Assembly: GCA_900319615.1 (NCBI GenBank)
Contig: ONPE01000031.1
Span: 1 to 16,276, forward strand
Direction of reading: 5' to 3'
Source: an uncultured Eubacteriales bacterium
GTDB lineage: Bacteria; Bacillota; Clostridia; Oscillospirales; Acutalibacteraceae
Length of the DNA stretch: 16,276 nucleotides
Below are positions 1-7,751 of the stretch, piece after piece. The notes under the pieces are model-generated. The model was not told the DNA's origin, made no database searches, and worked only from the letters and a program-made list of their open reading frames with translations. The position numbers and the translations under genes are program-made. Numbering within the stretch: the first letter of the stretch is position 1; the number at the start of each line of letters is the position of its first letter.

Positions 1-194
1 TGTGGGATTGGGCACGTGTGCCTTTATCTTTTCAGGCTAACAGTTAGATATACTTTTCTGAAAGGCGAATAAAGACGCGCGCGTCCTCGCAATGACTGCG
101 AGGCTATGTGGGATTGGGCACGTGTGCCTTTATCTTTTTTCGAATAAAAGTAAGATGTGATTTTCCGAGAGATGACTAAAGACGCTTGCGTCCT
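1..194. repeat. Pair of degenerate 87-bp intergenic repeats
   Basis: Two related units lie at 1-87 and 107-194, separated by 19 bp. Their first 32 bases (1-32 and 107-138) are identical. The rest is diverged, but the right ends again match (TAAAGACGC..GCGTCCT). Each unit carries two dyads. One is GGCACGTGTGCC (11-22 and 117-128), followed on the plus strand by a T-rich run. The other is GACGC-N2-GCGTC (74-85 and 181-192). The second unit ends four bases from the stop codon of the minus-strand gene at 198, so it would form the 3' end of that transcript. The dyads could give RNA hairpins, but the T-tracts on the minus strand are too poor to call a firm terminator. The left unit begins at the window edge and may extend beyond it. 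Confidence 0.75.
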
Positions 195-197
195 GAG

Positions 198-2483
198 TTA
201 CGCCTCTTTCTTTTTCCTCTTTATGAGGGCGGTGATGACCGCTCCGAGGGCGCCGCCGAGAACCAGACCGCCTAAGCCGATGGCTGCGACCATGCCGCCG
301 CTCATGGTGGTAGCGGTCATGTTGCCCGCCGTCTCGTCGTAGGTCTTGACGTTATTGCTGACCCTGTTGAAAATATACTTGGTGTAGTCTTCCGTAACGG
401 TTTGCCACAATGTGCTGACCGTGGAATAACTCTTGAACGCCTTGCTGACCACGTTGACCGCGCCCTTTTCGCCGATCAGGTGGACACTTCCTGCATAGCC
501 GTCCGGAGCTGATTTGCCGTCCTGTATGATAAAGTAGGGCGTGATGGGTCTGCCGGCCTTGGAGTTTTTGGAGGCGTAGAGTACGAGCCACTGCTTGCCC
601 TCGTCGGCGTTGAGGTCGGCGCAATTTCCCTTTTGCTTTTTGTAATCCTTGCCGAAGTATTCTTCACGGTTACATTCGACCGCCTTGTAGTTGAGCGCGT
701 AGCTGCCGCCGTCGGGGTCGGTATAGTTGTTTACGAGATACTTCGGGATCGGGAGCTGCTCTACGCTCCTATCGCGGCACAGGTCGATGATCGTCAGTAC
801 GGCAGAGGCAACAGCGATCGCCAGCGTAATGAACGATATGATCCTTGTGAGCCGGATCATGAATCGCGCCTTTGTATACAGACCCAGCTGTTCGGCTCCC
901 GTGAAGGTTTCACCCGATCTGCTGAATTCCACTGTAAAATCACCGTCGGCTATCGCGCTCTTGAACAGTTCCATTTTCTCATCATCCATGATTATATCCA
1001 GATGCGACGGAATAAGCTCATCGAGATAATAATCGTATGAGGCCGCATTGACAGCATTGTTTGCAAGATGATTTGAGAAAAGCGCCGCTGCCGCGCCGAC
1101 CGCCGTCGAAATATACGTTATCGCGGTGATCATGGTAAGGGTATCCATCTGTTCGTCTTTGCTGCCGGTCGTACCGTCGGCGGTGTTGTTCGCGCGCTGT
1201 GCCGCGCCTGTCAGAGCAACGGAGCCGTCATCGTTATACAGACCGCGGTCGATATTCTGATATACCGACACCTTCTCGGGAGCAGCTAAGCTGTTTTTAT
1301 AATTATCGTATACCTTTTTCCAGCTTTCATCGTCGGTGAACGCATAGCTGAGCAGCTCCTCCAGATTGACAAAGACCATACCGTAACGCTGACCCTCCGA
1401 GAGCGCCGCCGCCATGGGCATGAAGGTCTCGATATCCTCGGGGTCGTTTTCTGCAAGGAAGAAAGCGAGCAGTTCGCCCTTTGCGAATCTTCCGCCCTCG
1501 TAGTTTTTCAGGTTCTCATAGATCTCGCCGATCTTTAGCCACTCCTGCTTTTGGAACACGGCATTGCCGCCGGATTTTGAATTGCCGAAGGTCTTTTCGA
1601 TATTCTCCGGGGTCGCTGTATCAATATGCAGACCCGTCTGCTCATAATCCAGGAGCTTACCGCGAAGCTCCAGAACATCCGCGCCGAGAAGTCCGGCTTC
1701 AAATCCGTAAAGATTCTCGATGTATTGCTTGCGCTTGGTTTCTGTGTTGAGCTCGGGACGCTCCTCCTCAGCCTTGTCGAGAAGAGCGTCATAATCCGAT
1801 GCGGCAAAACGGTCGATCCAGCTGTTATCGGCGGTATCGGTAGCCATAGAGAGCATGACTTCCATCGACTTGATGACCTGCGCGTTGCCCTGCATCAGGA
1901 TAGTGATAAGGTTGGGCAGGTTATCGGGGTTATCCGCCTCGACGCTTTCCAGGATACCGATCCTGTCCTGTAAGGTCTCGCTGTTGAACAGATCGCCCAT
2001 CGCCATCCCTGTGTCGTCTTCGGTGTAATTGTTAAGCACATCGTGGGCATAGACAGCCTTTGCCTTGCCTGCCTTCAGGTTTGCGCGGTACTCCTTGATC
2101 ACAGCCATCAGTTCTTCGATGGATTCTGCAATCTCGGTCTTCTGGGCTTTGAGCTGATGTTTATAATCCTCGACGCTGTAGTCGCCGTTCATATTCATCA
2201 CGGCGAGGTCGGTGATGGAGTCGCGGATGTTGTTTGTGACCTTGTAGCCCATCATGGCGTAGGTCTTGCCGCCGTCGTTGAGGTTGCCGTCTACGGGGGT
2301 AAAGCCCTTGCCGGTGAGCGTATTTTTCGCTTCGCTTGCGTCCTTTCCGTAAGCGACATAGACCTCCGAAACATATATGCCGTTATTCCCGGCAGCCGAT
2401 ACCGTTTGCAGAGGCAGCAGCATGACGAAAGTCAGTGTTAGAACGAGCGCCGTGATGATTTTTGCAAATCTCAAAAGTTTCAT
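198..2483 (-). CDS. Secreted/multi-span membrane protein, tandem family copy 1 (unknown function)
   Basis: I do not recognise this 761-residue protein family. A signal peptide covers residues 1-30 (positive start, hydrophobic core, VSA at the likely cleavage site). A long, acidic, mostly helical region (about 31-445) follows. Then come a membrane segment at about 448-470, a loop of about 75 residues, a second membrane segment at about 545-567, a conserved domain at 576-725, and a glycine-rich membrane segment at about 728-754 with a KRKKK tail. The positive tail and the basic run before the second segment predict the N-terminal domain and the 576-725 domain outside and the middle loop inside. 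Cys604 and Cys621 could form a disulfide. There is no LPxTG motif. The ATG at 2483 has AGGAG eight bases upstream, and that leader is shared with copy 2. It is the last gene of a minus-strand cluster with a PrsW protease and a two-component system, so it may be a substrate or effector. That role is inferred. Confidence 0.87.
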   Translation of the reverse strand: MKLLRFAKIITALVLTLTFVMLLPLQTVSAAGNNGIYVSEVYVAYGKDASEAKNTLTGKGFTPVDGNLNDGGKTYAMMGYKVTNNIRDSITDLAVMNMNGDYSVEDYKHQLKAQKTEIAESIEELMAVIKEYRANLKAGKAKAVYAHDVLNNYTEDDTGMAMGDLFNSETLQDRIGILESVEADNPDNLPNLITILMQGNAQVIKSMEVMLSMATDTADNSWIDRFAASDYDALLDKAEEERPELNTETKRKQYIENLYGFEAGLLGADVLELRGKLLDYEQTGLHIDTATPENIEKTFGNSKSGGNAVFQKQEWLKIGEIYENLKNYEGGRFAKGELLAFFLAENDPEDIETFMPMAAALSEGQRYGMVFVNLEELLSYAFTDDESWKKVYDNYKNSLAAPEKVSVYQNIDRGLYNDDGSVALTGAAQRANNTADGTTGSKDEQMDTLTMITAITYISTAVGAAAALFSNHLANNAVNAASYDYYLDELIPSHLDIIMDDEKMELFKSAIADGDFTVEFSRSGETFTGAEQLGLYTKARFMIRLTRIISFITLAIAVASAVLTIIDLCRDRSVEQLPIPKYLVNNYTDPDGGSYALNYKAVECNREEYFGKDYKKQKGNCADLNADEGKQWLVLYASKNSKAGRPITPYFIIQDGKSAPDGYAGSVHLIGEKGAVNVVSKAFKSYSTVSTLWQTVTEDYTKYIFNRVSNNVKTYDETAGNMTATTMSGGMVAAIGLGGLVLGGALGAVITALIKRKKKEA

Positions 2484-2568
2484 AACGCGATCTCCTATTC
2501 CTTTATTAATTTATACTTTCCCGGTGCAAGCACTAAAGTTTCCACCGGATATCTTACCCTATTATATA

Positions 2569-2650
2569 GGTTGAGATTGCCACGGGGCGCATTTCAGATT
2601 CTCCTTGCGAGGAGGTCTCAACCTTAATCTCTGCGCCCCTCGCAATGACT
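2569..2650. repeat. ATTGCGAGG-type palindromic intergenic repeat
   Basis: Between copies 1 and 2 of the tandem family lies an element of about 80 bp with interleaved inverted arms. GGTTGAGA (2569-2576) matches TCTCAACC (2616-2623), and GGGGCGCA (2584-2591) matches TGCGCCCC (2632-2639). Read on the minus strand it runs from GTCATTGCGAGG to GTGGCAATCTC. This resembles a short dispersed palindromic element that I recall from many unrelated bacterial genomes. The core CCTCGCAATGACTG also occurs at 85-98 near the left edge. A TATAAT (minus strand, 2566-2561) abuts the element, but no convincing -35 accompanies it, so a separate promoter for copy 1 is only possible. In RNA the arms are ordered A-B-A'-B', so both stems could form only as a pseudoknot. 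Confidence 0.6.
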
Positions 2651-2670
2651 GTTTAATAAATGAAGGTTAT

Positions 2671-4950
2671 TTAATCCTTGTTTTTCTTCTTCCTCTTCAC
2701 GAGGGCGGTGATCACCGATCCGAGGGCGCCGCCGAGGACCAAGCCGCCGAAGCCGACTACAGCGATCATATCGCCGCTCATGGCGGTAGCGGTCATGTTG
2801 CCTGCCGCCTCGTCGTAGGTCTTGACGTCCCTGCTGAGGAGGTAGAACATATAGATGTACATATCCTCTTCGAAATTGTTCATCAGGAAATGTGTTTTAG
2901 ACATCTTCTTGAACGCTGTGCTGCCGATGTTGACCGCGCCCTTCTCGCCGATGATGTGCACGCCTTTGAAGGTATAGAAGCCGGCAGGATACCAGTTTTT
3001 ATCCTGCACCTTGATGTTGGGAGCGATAGGCGCTCCCGCTTTGGAATTCTTTGAGGCATAGAGAACGAGCCACTGCTTGCCCTCGTCGGCGCACAGGTCG
3101 GCGCAATTACCCTTTTGCTTTTTGTAATCCTTGCCGAAGTATTCCTCACGGTTACATTCTACAGCCTTGTAGTTCAGCGTGTAGCTGCCGCCGTCGGCGT
3201 CGGTGTAGTTATCTACCATATATTTCGGGATCGGGAGCTGTTCGTGCTCCTCATCCTTTTGCATCTCGATGATAGTCAGAACAGTAGAAATAACGGCGAG
3301 CACCATAGTCGTGACGATCAGGACCCTGCCGAGTATGACCATCATACGGGCGGTTTCTATGTTGGCTAAATGAACACTTCCCGCACCGTAATCAATATCT
3401 CCTTTATTTTTGGTTATTATCAGATCCCGGAACTCTTCATACGCTTTTTTGTCATATATTCTTTTTAATTCTTCACTCAGATAAGAATTGGTTTCATAAT
3501 GAAACGCGACCTCTTTGATCTTGCTGTACTTGCCGTATAAGACGACGCCTGTCACAGCCGCGACTGTCGCGGTCGCCATATAGCTAATCGTGGTGATCTT
3601 GGCGAGGGTATTATCTATGTTTTCTTTATCGCCTGTGGTGCCGTCGGCGGTATTGTTCGCGCGCCGTGCCGCGCCGGTCAGGGCAACGGAGCCGTCGTCC
3701 TTGTAGAGATCGCGGTCGATGTTCTGATAGACAGAGACGTCTTCGACCTCGGTGAGGGTGGTCTCGAACTCTTCGAACACCTTCTTCCAGCTCTCTTCAT
3801 CGTTGAAGGAGAAGCGGAGCAGGTCGTCAAAGTCGATAAAGATCATGCCGTAACGCTGACCCTCCGAGAGCGCCGCCGCCATGGGCATGAAGATCTCGAT
3901 ATCCTCGGGATCCTGCTCTTTCATGAAGAACTCGAGCAGCTCGCCCTTCTTGAACCTGCCGCCCTCATATCCCTTTAAGTTCTCATACAGCGTGCCGGTA
4001 CTGACCCATCTCTGATACGCTACAGCAGCCTCAAGGTCTTTTTCATAATCACCGAAGGCTTTTTTGACGTCCTCCTCGGCAGCGGTGTCGATATGCAGCT
4101 CCATAGCGTCATAGTCGCTCAGCTCCTTGCGGAGATCGTTAGCCGCCAGCCCGAGAACCGACGCCTCGTAGCCGTAGGTGTTCTCGAGATACTGCATACG
4201 CTTTGACTCTGTGTTGAGGTCGGAGCGCTCCTCCCCGAGCTTGTCGAGCATGGCGTCATAATCCATCCCGGCGAAACGGTCGATCCATGTATTGTCGGAG
4301 GTGTCGGTAGCCATAGAGAGCAAGACCTCTATCGACTTGATGACCTGAGCGTTGCCCTGCATGAGGATGGTGATCAGGTCGGGAAGCTTGTCGGGGTTCG
4401 CCGCCTCGACGCTTTCCGGGATACCGACCTTATCCTGCAAGGTCTCGCTGTTCAGCAGGTCGCCCATCTTCATGCCTGTGTCGTCATCTATGTAGTTGTT
4501 CAGCAGGTCGTGAGCGCATACAGCCTTGGTTTTACCCGCCTTGAGATTTGTGCGGTATTCTTTGACCACAGCCATCAGCTCTTCGATGGATTCCGCGATC
4601 TCTGCCTTTTTCTTTTTCAGCAGGCTTTTGTAATCCTCTACGCTGTAATCGCCGTTCATATTCATCACGGCGAGGTCGGTGATGGATTCGCGGATATTGT
4701 TGGTGGTCTTGTAGCCCATCATGGCGTAGGTATTGCCGCCGTCGTTGAGGTTGCTCTCGACAGGGGTGAAGCCCTTGTTCCGGAGCGTTTTCCTCGCCTC
4801 GTCGGCGTCTTTGCCGTAGGCGACGTAGACCTCTGAGACGTACTTGCCGTTGTTATCGGCCGCCGATACCGTTTGAAGCGGGAGCAGCATGATGACAGTA
4901 AGTGTAAGAACGAGTGCTGTGAGGGTTTTTGCAAATTTCAAAAATTTCAT
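2671..4950 (-). CDS. Secreted/multi-span membrane protein, tandem family copy 2 (unknown function)
   Basis: This 759-residue paralogue of the protein at 198-2483 aligns without gaps to it over residues 1-440. It has the same signal peptide (cut after VSA, residue 30), the same motifs (NLNDGG, MMGYK, MNGDYSVEDYK, PMAAALSEGQRYGM) and the same SVALTGAA..ANNTADGTTG stretch. Membrane segments lie at about 452-472, 536-562 and 726-750, ending in a KRKKK tail. The segment from about 441 to 565, which holds two membrane helices and the loop predicted to be cytoplasmic, is far more diverged from copy 1 and five residues shorter. The QLPIPKY..DEGKQW domain (571-630) is again nearly identical, with Cys599 and Cys616 kept and an extra Cys620. 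The ATG at 4950 is preceded by AAAGGTGAT, and the bases AACGCGATC just upstream of the start are shared with copy 1, so the duplication included the ribosome binding site. Function is unknown. Cluster context suggests an envelope role linked to the PrsW protease. Confidence 0.87.
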   Translation of the reverse strand: MKFLKFAKTLTALVLTLTVIMLLPLQTVSAADNNGKYVSEVYVAYGKDADEARKTLRNKGFTPVESNLNDGGNTYAMMGYKTTNNIRESITDLAVMNMNGDYSVEDYKSLLKKKKAEIAESIEELMAVVKEYRTNLKAGKTKAVCAHDLLNNYIDDDTGMKMGDLLNSETLQDKVGIPESVEAANPDKLPDLITILMQGNAQVIKSIEVLLSMATDTSDNTWIDRFAGMDYDAMLDKLGEERSDLNTESKRMQYLENTYGYEASVLGLAANDLRKELSDYDAMELHIDTAAEEDVKKAFGDYEKDLEAAVAYQRWVSTGTLYENLKGYEGGRFKKGELLEFFMKEQDPEDIEIFMPMAAALSEGQRYGMIFIDFDDLLRFSFNDEESWKKVFEEFETTLTEVEDVSVYQNIDRDLYKDDGSVALTGAARRANNTADGTTGDKENIDNTLAKITTISYMATATVAAVTGVVLYGKYSKIKEVAFHYETNSYLSEELKRIYDKKAYEEFRDLIITKNKGDIDYGAGSVHLANIETARMMVILGRVLIVTTMVLAVISTVLTIIEMQKDEEHEQLPIPKYMVDNYTDADGGSYTLNYKAVECNREEYFGKDYKKQKGNCADLCADEGKQWLVLYASKNSKAGAPIAPNIKVQDKNWYPAGFYTFKGVHIIGEKGAVNIGSTAFKKMSKTHFLMNNFEEDMYIYMFYLLSRDVKTYDEAAGNMTATAMSGDMIAVVGFGGLVLGGALGSVITALVKRKKKNKD

Positions 4951-5012
4951 AACGCGATCACCTTTTCTTTTTTAATAGTTATACGATGGTTTTGTTTATA
5001 AAAGAAGGCTGT

Positions 5013-6424
5013 TTACACCTTATTTTCCTTCTTCCTCTTCACGATGACGGTGATCACCGATCCGAGGACGCCGCCGAGAACCAGACATCCAAAGCCGATG
5101 GCTGCGCTCATACCGTCGCTCATAGCGGTAGCGGTCATGTTGCCCGCCGACTCGTCGTAGGTTTTCGGCAAATCGCTGAGCTTGAAGAACAGGTAAGACT
5201 TGATATCTCCGGTGATCTTATCCTTGAGCGATCTGTAGGCAGAATACATTTTGGAGTAATTCATCGTTTCCTTGTCCGAGAGGTTTACGGCTCCCTTTTC
5301 ACCGAGCAAATGCACGGAGCCGCTCATACCTGCCGGAGCAGAGATGTTCTCAGCTAAATCGAATTCGGGCAAAACGGGGTTGCCCGCCATAGAGTTTTTT
5401 GATACATATATCGCCAACCACTGCCTGCCCTCGTCGGCGTTGAGGTCGGCGCTGCTGCCCGTTTGATGCACGTTGCCGTTATAATCCTCACGGTTGCACT
5501 CCACCGCCTGATAGTTCAGCTGATAGGATTCTCCGTTTTCGGTCGTTTTGTTATCGACAAAATACTTCGGGATGGGCTTGAGCTCGACTTCATCTTTTTG
5601 AATGAGCGTATATATCGTATACACTGACGCCGCGATACATGACCTCTCGCACCTTGTTCTCGGACAAACTGCCCAGATTTACATACGACAGAAATTCTTG
5701 GGTTGCCAGTCTTTCTCCTATTTTTGCGATGCCGAAGATGATCCCGCAGAAGGCGGTCGAGCCCCACAGCAGCCATTTAATAGCGGTTGCGTCATCTATT
5801 TCGTCCTCAGAATCCTGAGATATATTATCCGCTCTGGTCGCCGCTCCGGTATAGGCGATCGAACCGTCGGTCGAGAACATTTCGCGGTTGATGCCCTTGT
5901 AAACCGAGTCGTTTTCGAGCTCGTCGAGCTTTGTGTTTTTCTTTATATCATCTTTCCATGAGTCGAAATCCATGAACGCGTAGCGGAGCAGATATCGAGA
6001 AGATCGCCCTTTGCGAAATAACCGCCCTCGTAGTTTTTCAGAGCATCATAGATCATGCACATTTGCAGCAGCTTGATCTCGTCGGTCACGACCTCCGCCT
6101 GCTGCTCCTCGTTGTCCGCTTCTTCCTTTTCCAAGTTATCCTCGAGCTTGTCGTAGTCGATCGACTCGCCAACGACTATACCTGTCGCTTCAAAGTCGAG
6201 CAGCTCCAGCCGCAGAGCTGCCACAGACTCGGCAAGGCCACCGACGATATCTCCGTACTCGGCGTCGAGGTACTGTGTTTGCTTTGATATCGTGTTCAGG
6301 TCCGGTCGGCTATCTTCCAATTCTTCCAGCATATTATCATAGTCTTTTTCGGCGAATCGGTCGACCCAGGTGTTATCGTTAGTATCAGCGCAATGATCGC
6401 CTTGAGGTATCTTGCAGGCTTCAT
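5013..6424 (-). pseudogene. Decayed third copy of the tandem membrane-protein family
   Basis: Three reading frames together spell a shortened copy of the 198-2483 / 2671-4950 family. The ATG at 6424 overlaps the PrsW stop (ATGA) and starts a signal-peptide-like MKPARYLKAIIALILT. At about 6381-6392 the frame breaks, and the next frame resumes with DTNDNTWVDRFAEKDYDNML, matching intact-copy residues about 216-235. At about 5985-6000 the KGDLL of one frame jumps to LLRYAF of another, losing roughly 35 residues. At about 5625-5645 a third jump leads into a frame reading IAASVYTIYTLIQKD, which matches the end of the second membrane helix. From there the C-terminal third is intact to the KRKKE tail, although the second conserved Cys is Ser. 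The copy is roughly 870 bp shorter than its neighbours, which fits three deletions. It cannot give a full-length product. A short peptide from 6424, or a C-terminal fragment from a GTG at 5624, remains possible. Confidence 0.85.
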
Positions 6425-7089
6425 TGTGTATTCTCCTTATCTCTGATTTTTAATTTCTTTCTGTATACTATCAGCAGAACCGCGATCACGATCAGATAGG
6501 TCAGCATCGGCAAAGCAGCGCCGAGATACTTGTAGTCGGACTGGATCAGGCTGTTGTATACCGAGTGATATACGATCGCCCATGACAGCAGCGCGAACGA
6601 TCCGCACAGGAAGATCTTCTTCTGATCACGTATAAACGAAATTCCCACGCCCACCGCGGTGGTGCACAGGCTGTGCAAAAGCCCCGCGCCCAGCGTGCGG
6701 ATAAGCGCCCACAGGATGTCGACCGAGCCCTTCATCACGATGGTCTCGACAAGTATCGTCGAGTTCTCCATCAGGGCGAAGCCCAAGCCGGTCATAAAGG
6801 CTATGGTCAGCAGCTCCTGCCGCTCAGACGAGATGAACAGGGCGAATATCAATATCGGGAGAGCCTTTATCAGCTCCTCGGTCATGGGCGTGATGTTGGT
6901 CGTCATATAGTATATATCCTGATCTATGACGCGGTTGAGCAGCCCGTTGATCTCGGATATGAACAGGCAGCAGCACATCCCGATAAACGTGAACAAAAGC
7001 ACCTGTCGGGTCTGCCTGCGGACGATCGGTATGCCCAGCACAAAGGGGAGCGCAAAACAAATAAAAACGATGTAGCTTACGTTCTCCAC
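6421..7089 (-). CDS. PrsW-type intramembrane glutamic protease
   Basis: This is a multi-span membrane protein of 222 residues with the PrsW-family signatures in order. They are EELIK (Glu71, Glu72, Lys75), GFALMENSTIL (Glu108, Asn109), LLHSL (His139) followed by GVGI, and VYHSVYN (His175, Asn179). PrsW proteins are membrane-embedded proteases. In Bacillus subtilis the founder makes the first cut in the anti-sigma factor RsiW. The start chosen is the GTG at 7089, preceded by AAAGGGGG eight or nine bases upstream. A longer reading to 7191 would add 34 arginine- and glycine-rich residues that look like out-of-frame coding from the upstream gene. The gene overlaps that upstream gene by 13 bp, and its TGA overlaps the ATG of the broken membrane-protein copy. 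No sigma or anti-sigma gene lies nearby, so the substrate is unknown. The tandem membrane proteins are the obvious local candidates. Confidence 0.88.
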   Translation of the reverse strand: MENVSYIVFICFALPFVLGIPIVRRQTRQVLLFTFIGMCCCLFISEINGLLNRVIDQDIYYMTTNITPMTEELIKALPILIFALFISSERQELLTIAFMTGLGFALMENSTILVETIVMKGSVDILWALIRTLGAGLLHSLCTTAVGVGISFIRDQKKIFLCGSFALLSWAIVYHSVYNSLIQSDYKYLGAALPMLTYLIVIAVLLIVYRKKLKIRDKENTQ

Positions 7090-7751
7090 TGTTTTGTCCC
7101 CCTTTCCAACGCCGGCGCCAGCGCGAGCATCGCGAACAGCAGTACGGCGTACGGGATGTACCATGCAGCCTGCACGCGCACCTGATAACACCAGATGATG
7201 TCTTCGAGCGCAACGGCTGCAGCCAGTACGAGAGATGTGATGTGGAACGCCCTCATGCCGGACAAAAAGTCAGAATATTCTTTGGGTATGATAAGGTGCT
7301 TGAGGCTGTAATAGGACGAAGCGCCGGCAAACAGCACCTCGACCGCACAGGCGATCTTCCTCCCGGGATAAGAGGGGGAGAAGAGGATGGCTGCAGCCGC
7401 GATCAGCGCAACCGCCGGAGCCGCCAAAGCAGCGAGCCTGTACTTTTTGAGCTCGTCTGATCTGTCGTCGATCAGCGAATCTATCGCGCCGAAGTTCGCC
7501 GAAAAAAGGAACATGAAGCACCCGATGTTGCCGAAGGTGCCGATCTGGAAGAGCTGGGGGAGATCACCGACTACCACATACTGCACGATCTCGTACAGGC
7601 GCTCGATGAACAGGCAGCCCAGCGCACAGCCCACCATCTTTTTGTACATAGCCTTCTTAGGTCTGAAAAACTTGACCAGTGAATACACAAAGCCCGTCAA
7701 TGCCCCGAGGCACAGCAAGCTGTTGCAAAATAACTCAACTTCATATATCAA
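7077..7751 (-). CDS. Seven-helix membrane protein, unknown function
   Basis: I do not recognise this 224-residue protein. It has seven hydrophobic segments (about 5-29, 37-60, 67-93, 105-127, 132-154, 166-191 and 195-216) with short loops and almost no soluble domain, so it is an integral membrane protein. The start is a TTG at 7751. It is supported by a strong GGGAGGTGA ribosome binding site and by overlap with the stop codon of the response regulator upstream (TGA at 7750-7748). The 3' end overlaps the protease start by 13 bp. This tight packing implies co-translation with the regulator and with PrsW. It might be a protease partner, a sensor or a transporter-like accessory, but nothing in the sequence decides between these. 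Acidic or polar residues inside predicted helices (Glu50, Glu54, Glu138, Glu183, Asp184) are the features most worth checking for function. Confidence 0.85.
   Translation of the reverse strand: MIYEVELFCNSLLCLGALTGFVYSLVKFFRPKKAMYKKMVGCALGCLFIERLYEIVQYVVVGDLPQLFQIGTFGNIGCFMFLFSANFGAIDSLIDDRSDELKKYRLAALAAPAVALIAAAAILFSPSYPGRKIACAVEVLFAGASSYYSLKHLIIPKEYSDFLSGMRAFHITSLVLAAAVALEDIIWCYQVRVQAAWYIPYAVLLFAMLALAPALERGTKQWRT

Noticed and set aside
181..192. Intrinsic terminator for the minus-strand cluster
   Set aside because: The GACGC/GCGTC stem is short and followed by only three T on the minus strand. It is too weak to call.
1..194. CRISPR-like array
   Set aside because: There are only two units, the repeated part is diverged over more than half its length, and there are no regular spacers or cas genes.
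198..300. LPxTG-type cell-wall anchor at the C-terminus of the tandem proteins
   Set aside because: A terminal hydrophobic segment and KRKKK tail are present, but no LPxTG-like motif precedes them. They are read as membrane-anchored instead.
633..1040. Plus-strand reading frames opposite the tandem genes (for example 633-1040, 1626-1973, 4510-4836)
   Set aside because: They are antisense to well-supported coding regions, lack ribosome sites and have no recognisable domains. They arise from codon bias on the other strand.
7087..7191. N-terminal extension of the PrsW protein to an upstream start
   Set aside because: The extra 34 residues are Arg/Gly/Ala-rich, lack a ribosome site and lie fully inside the upstream gene. 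The GTG at 7089 has a strong site.
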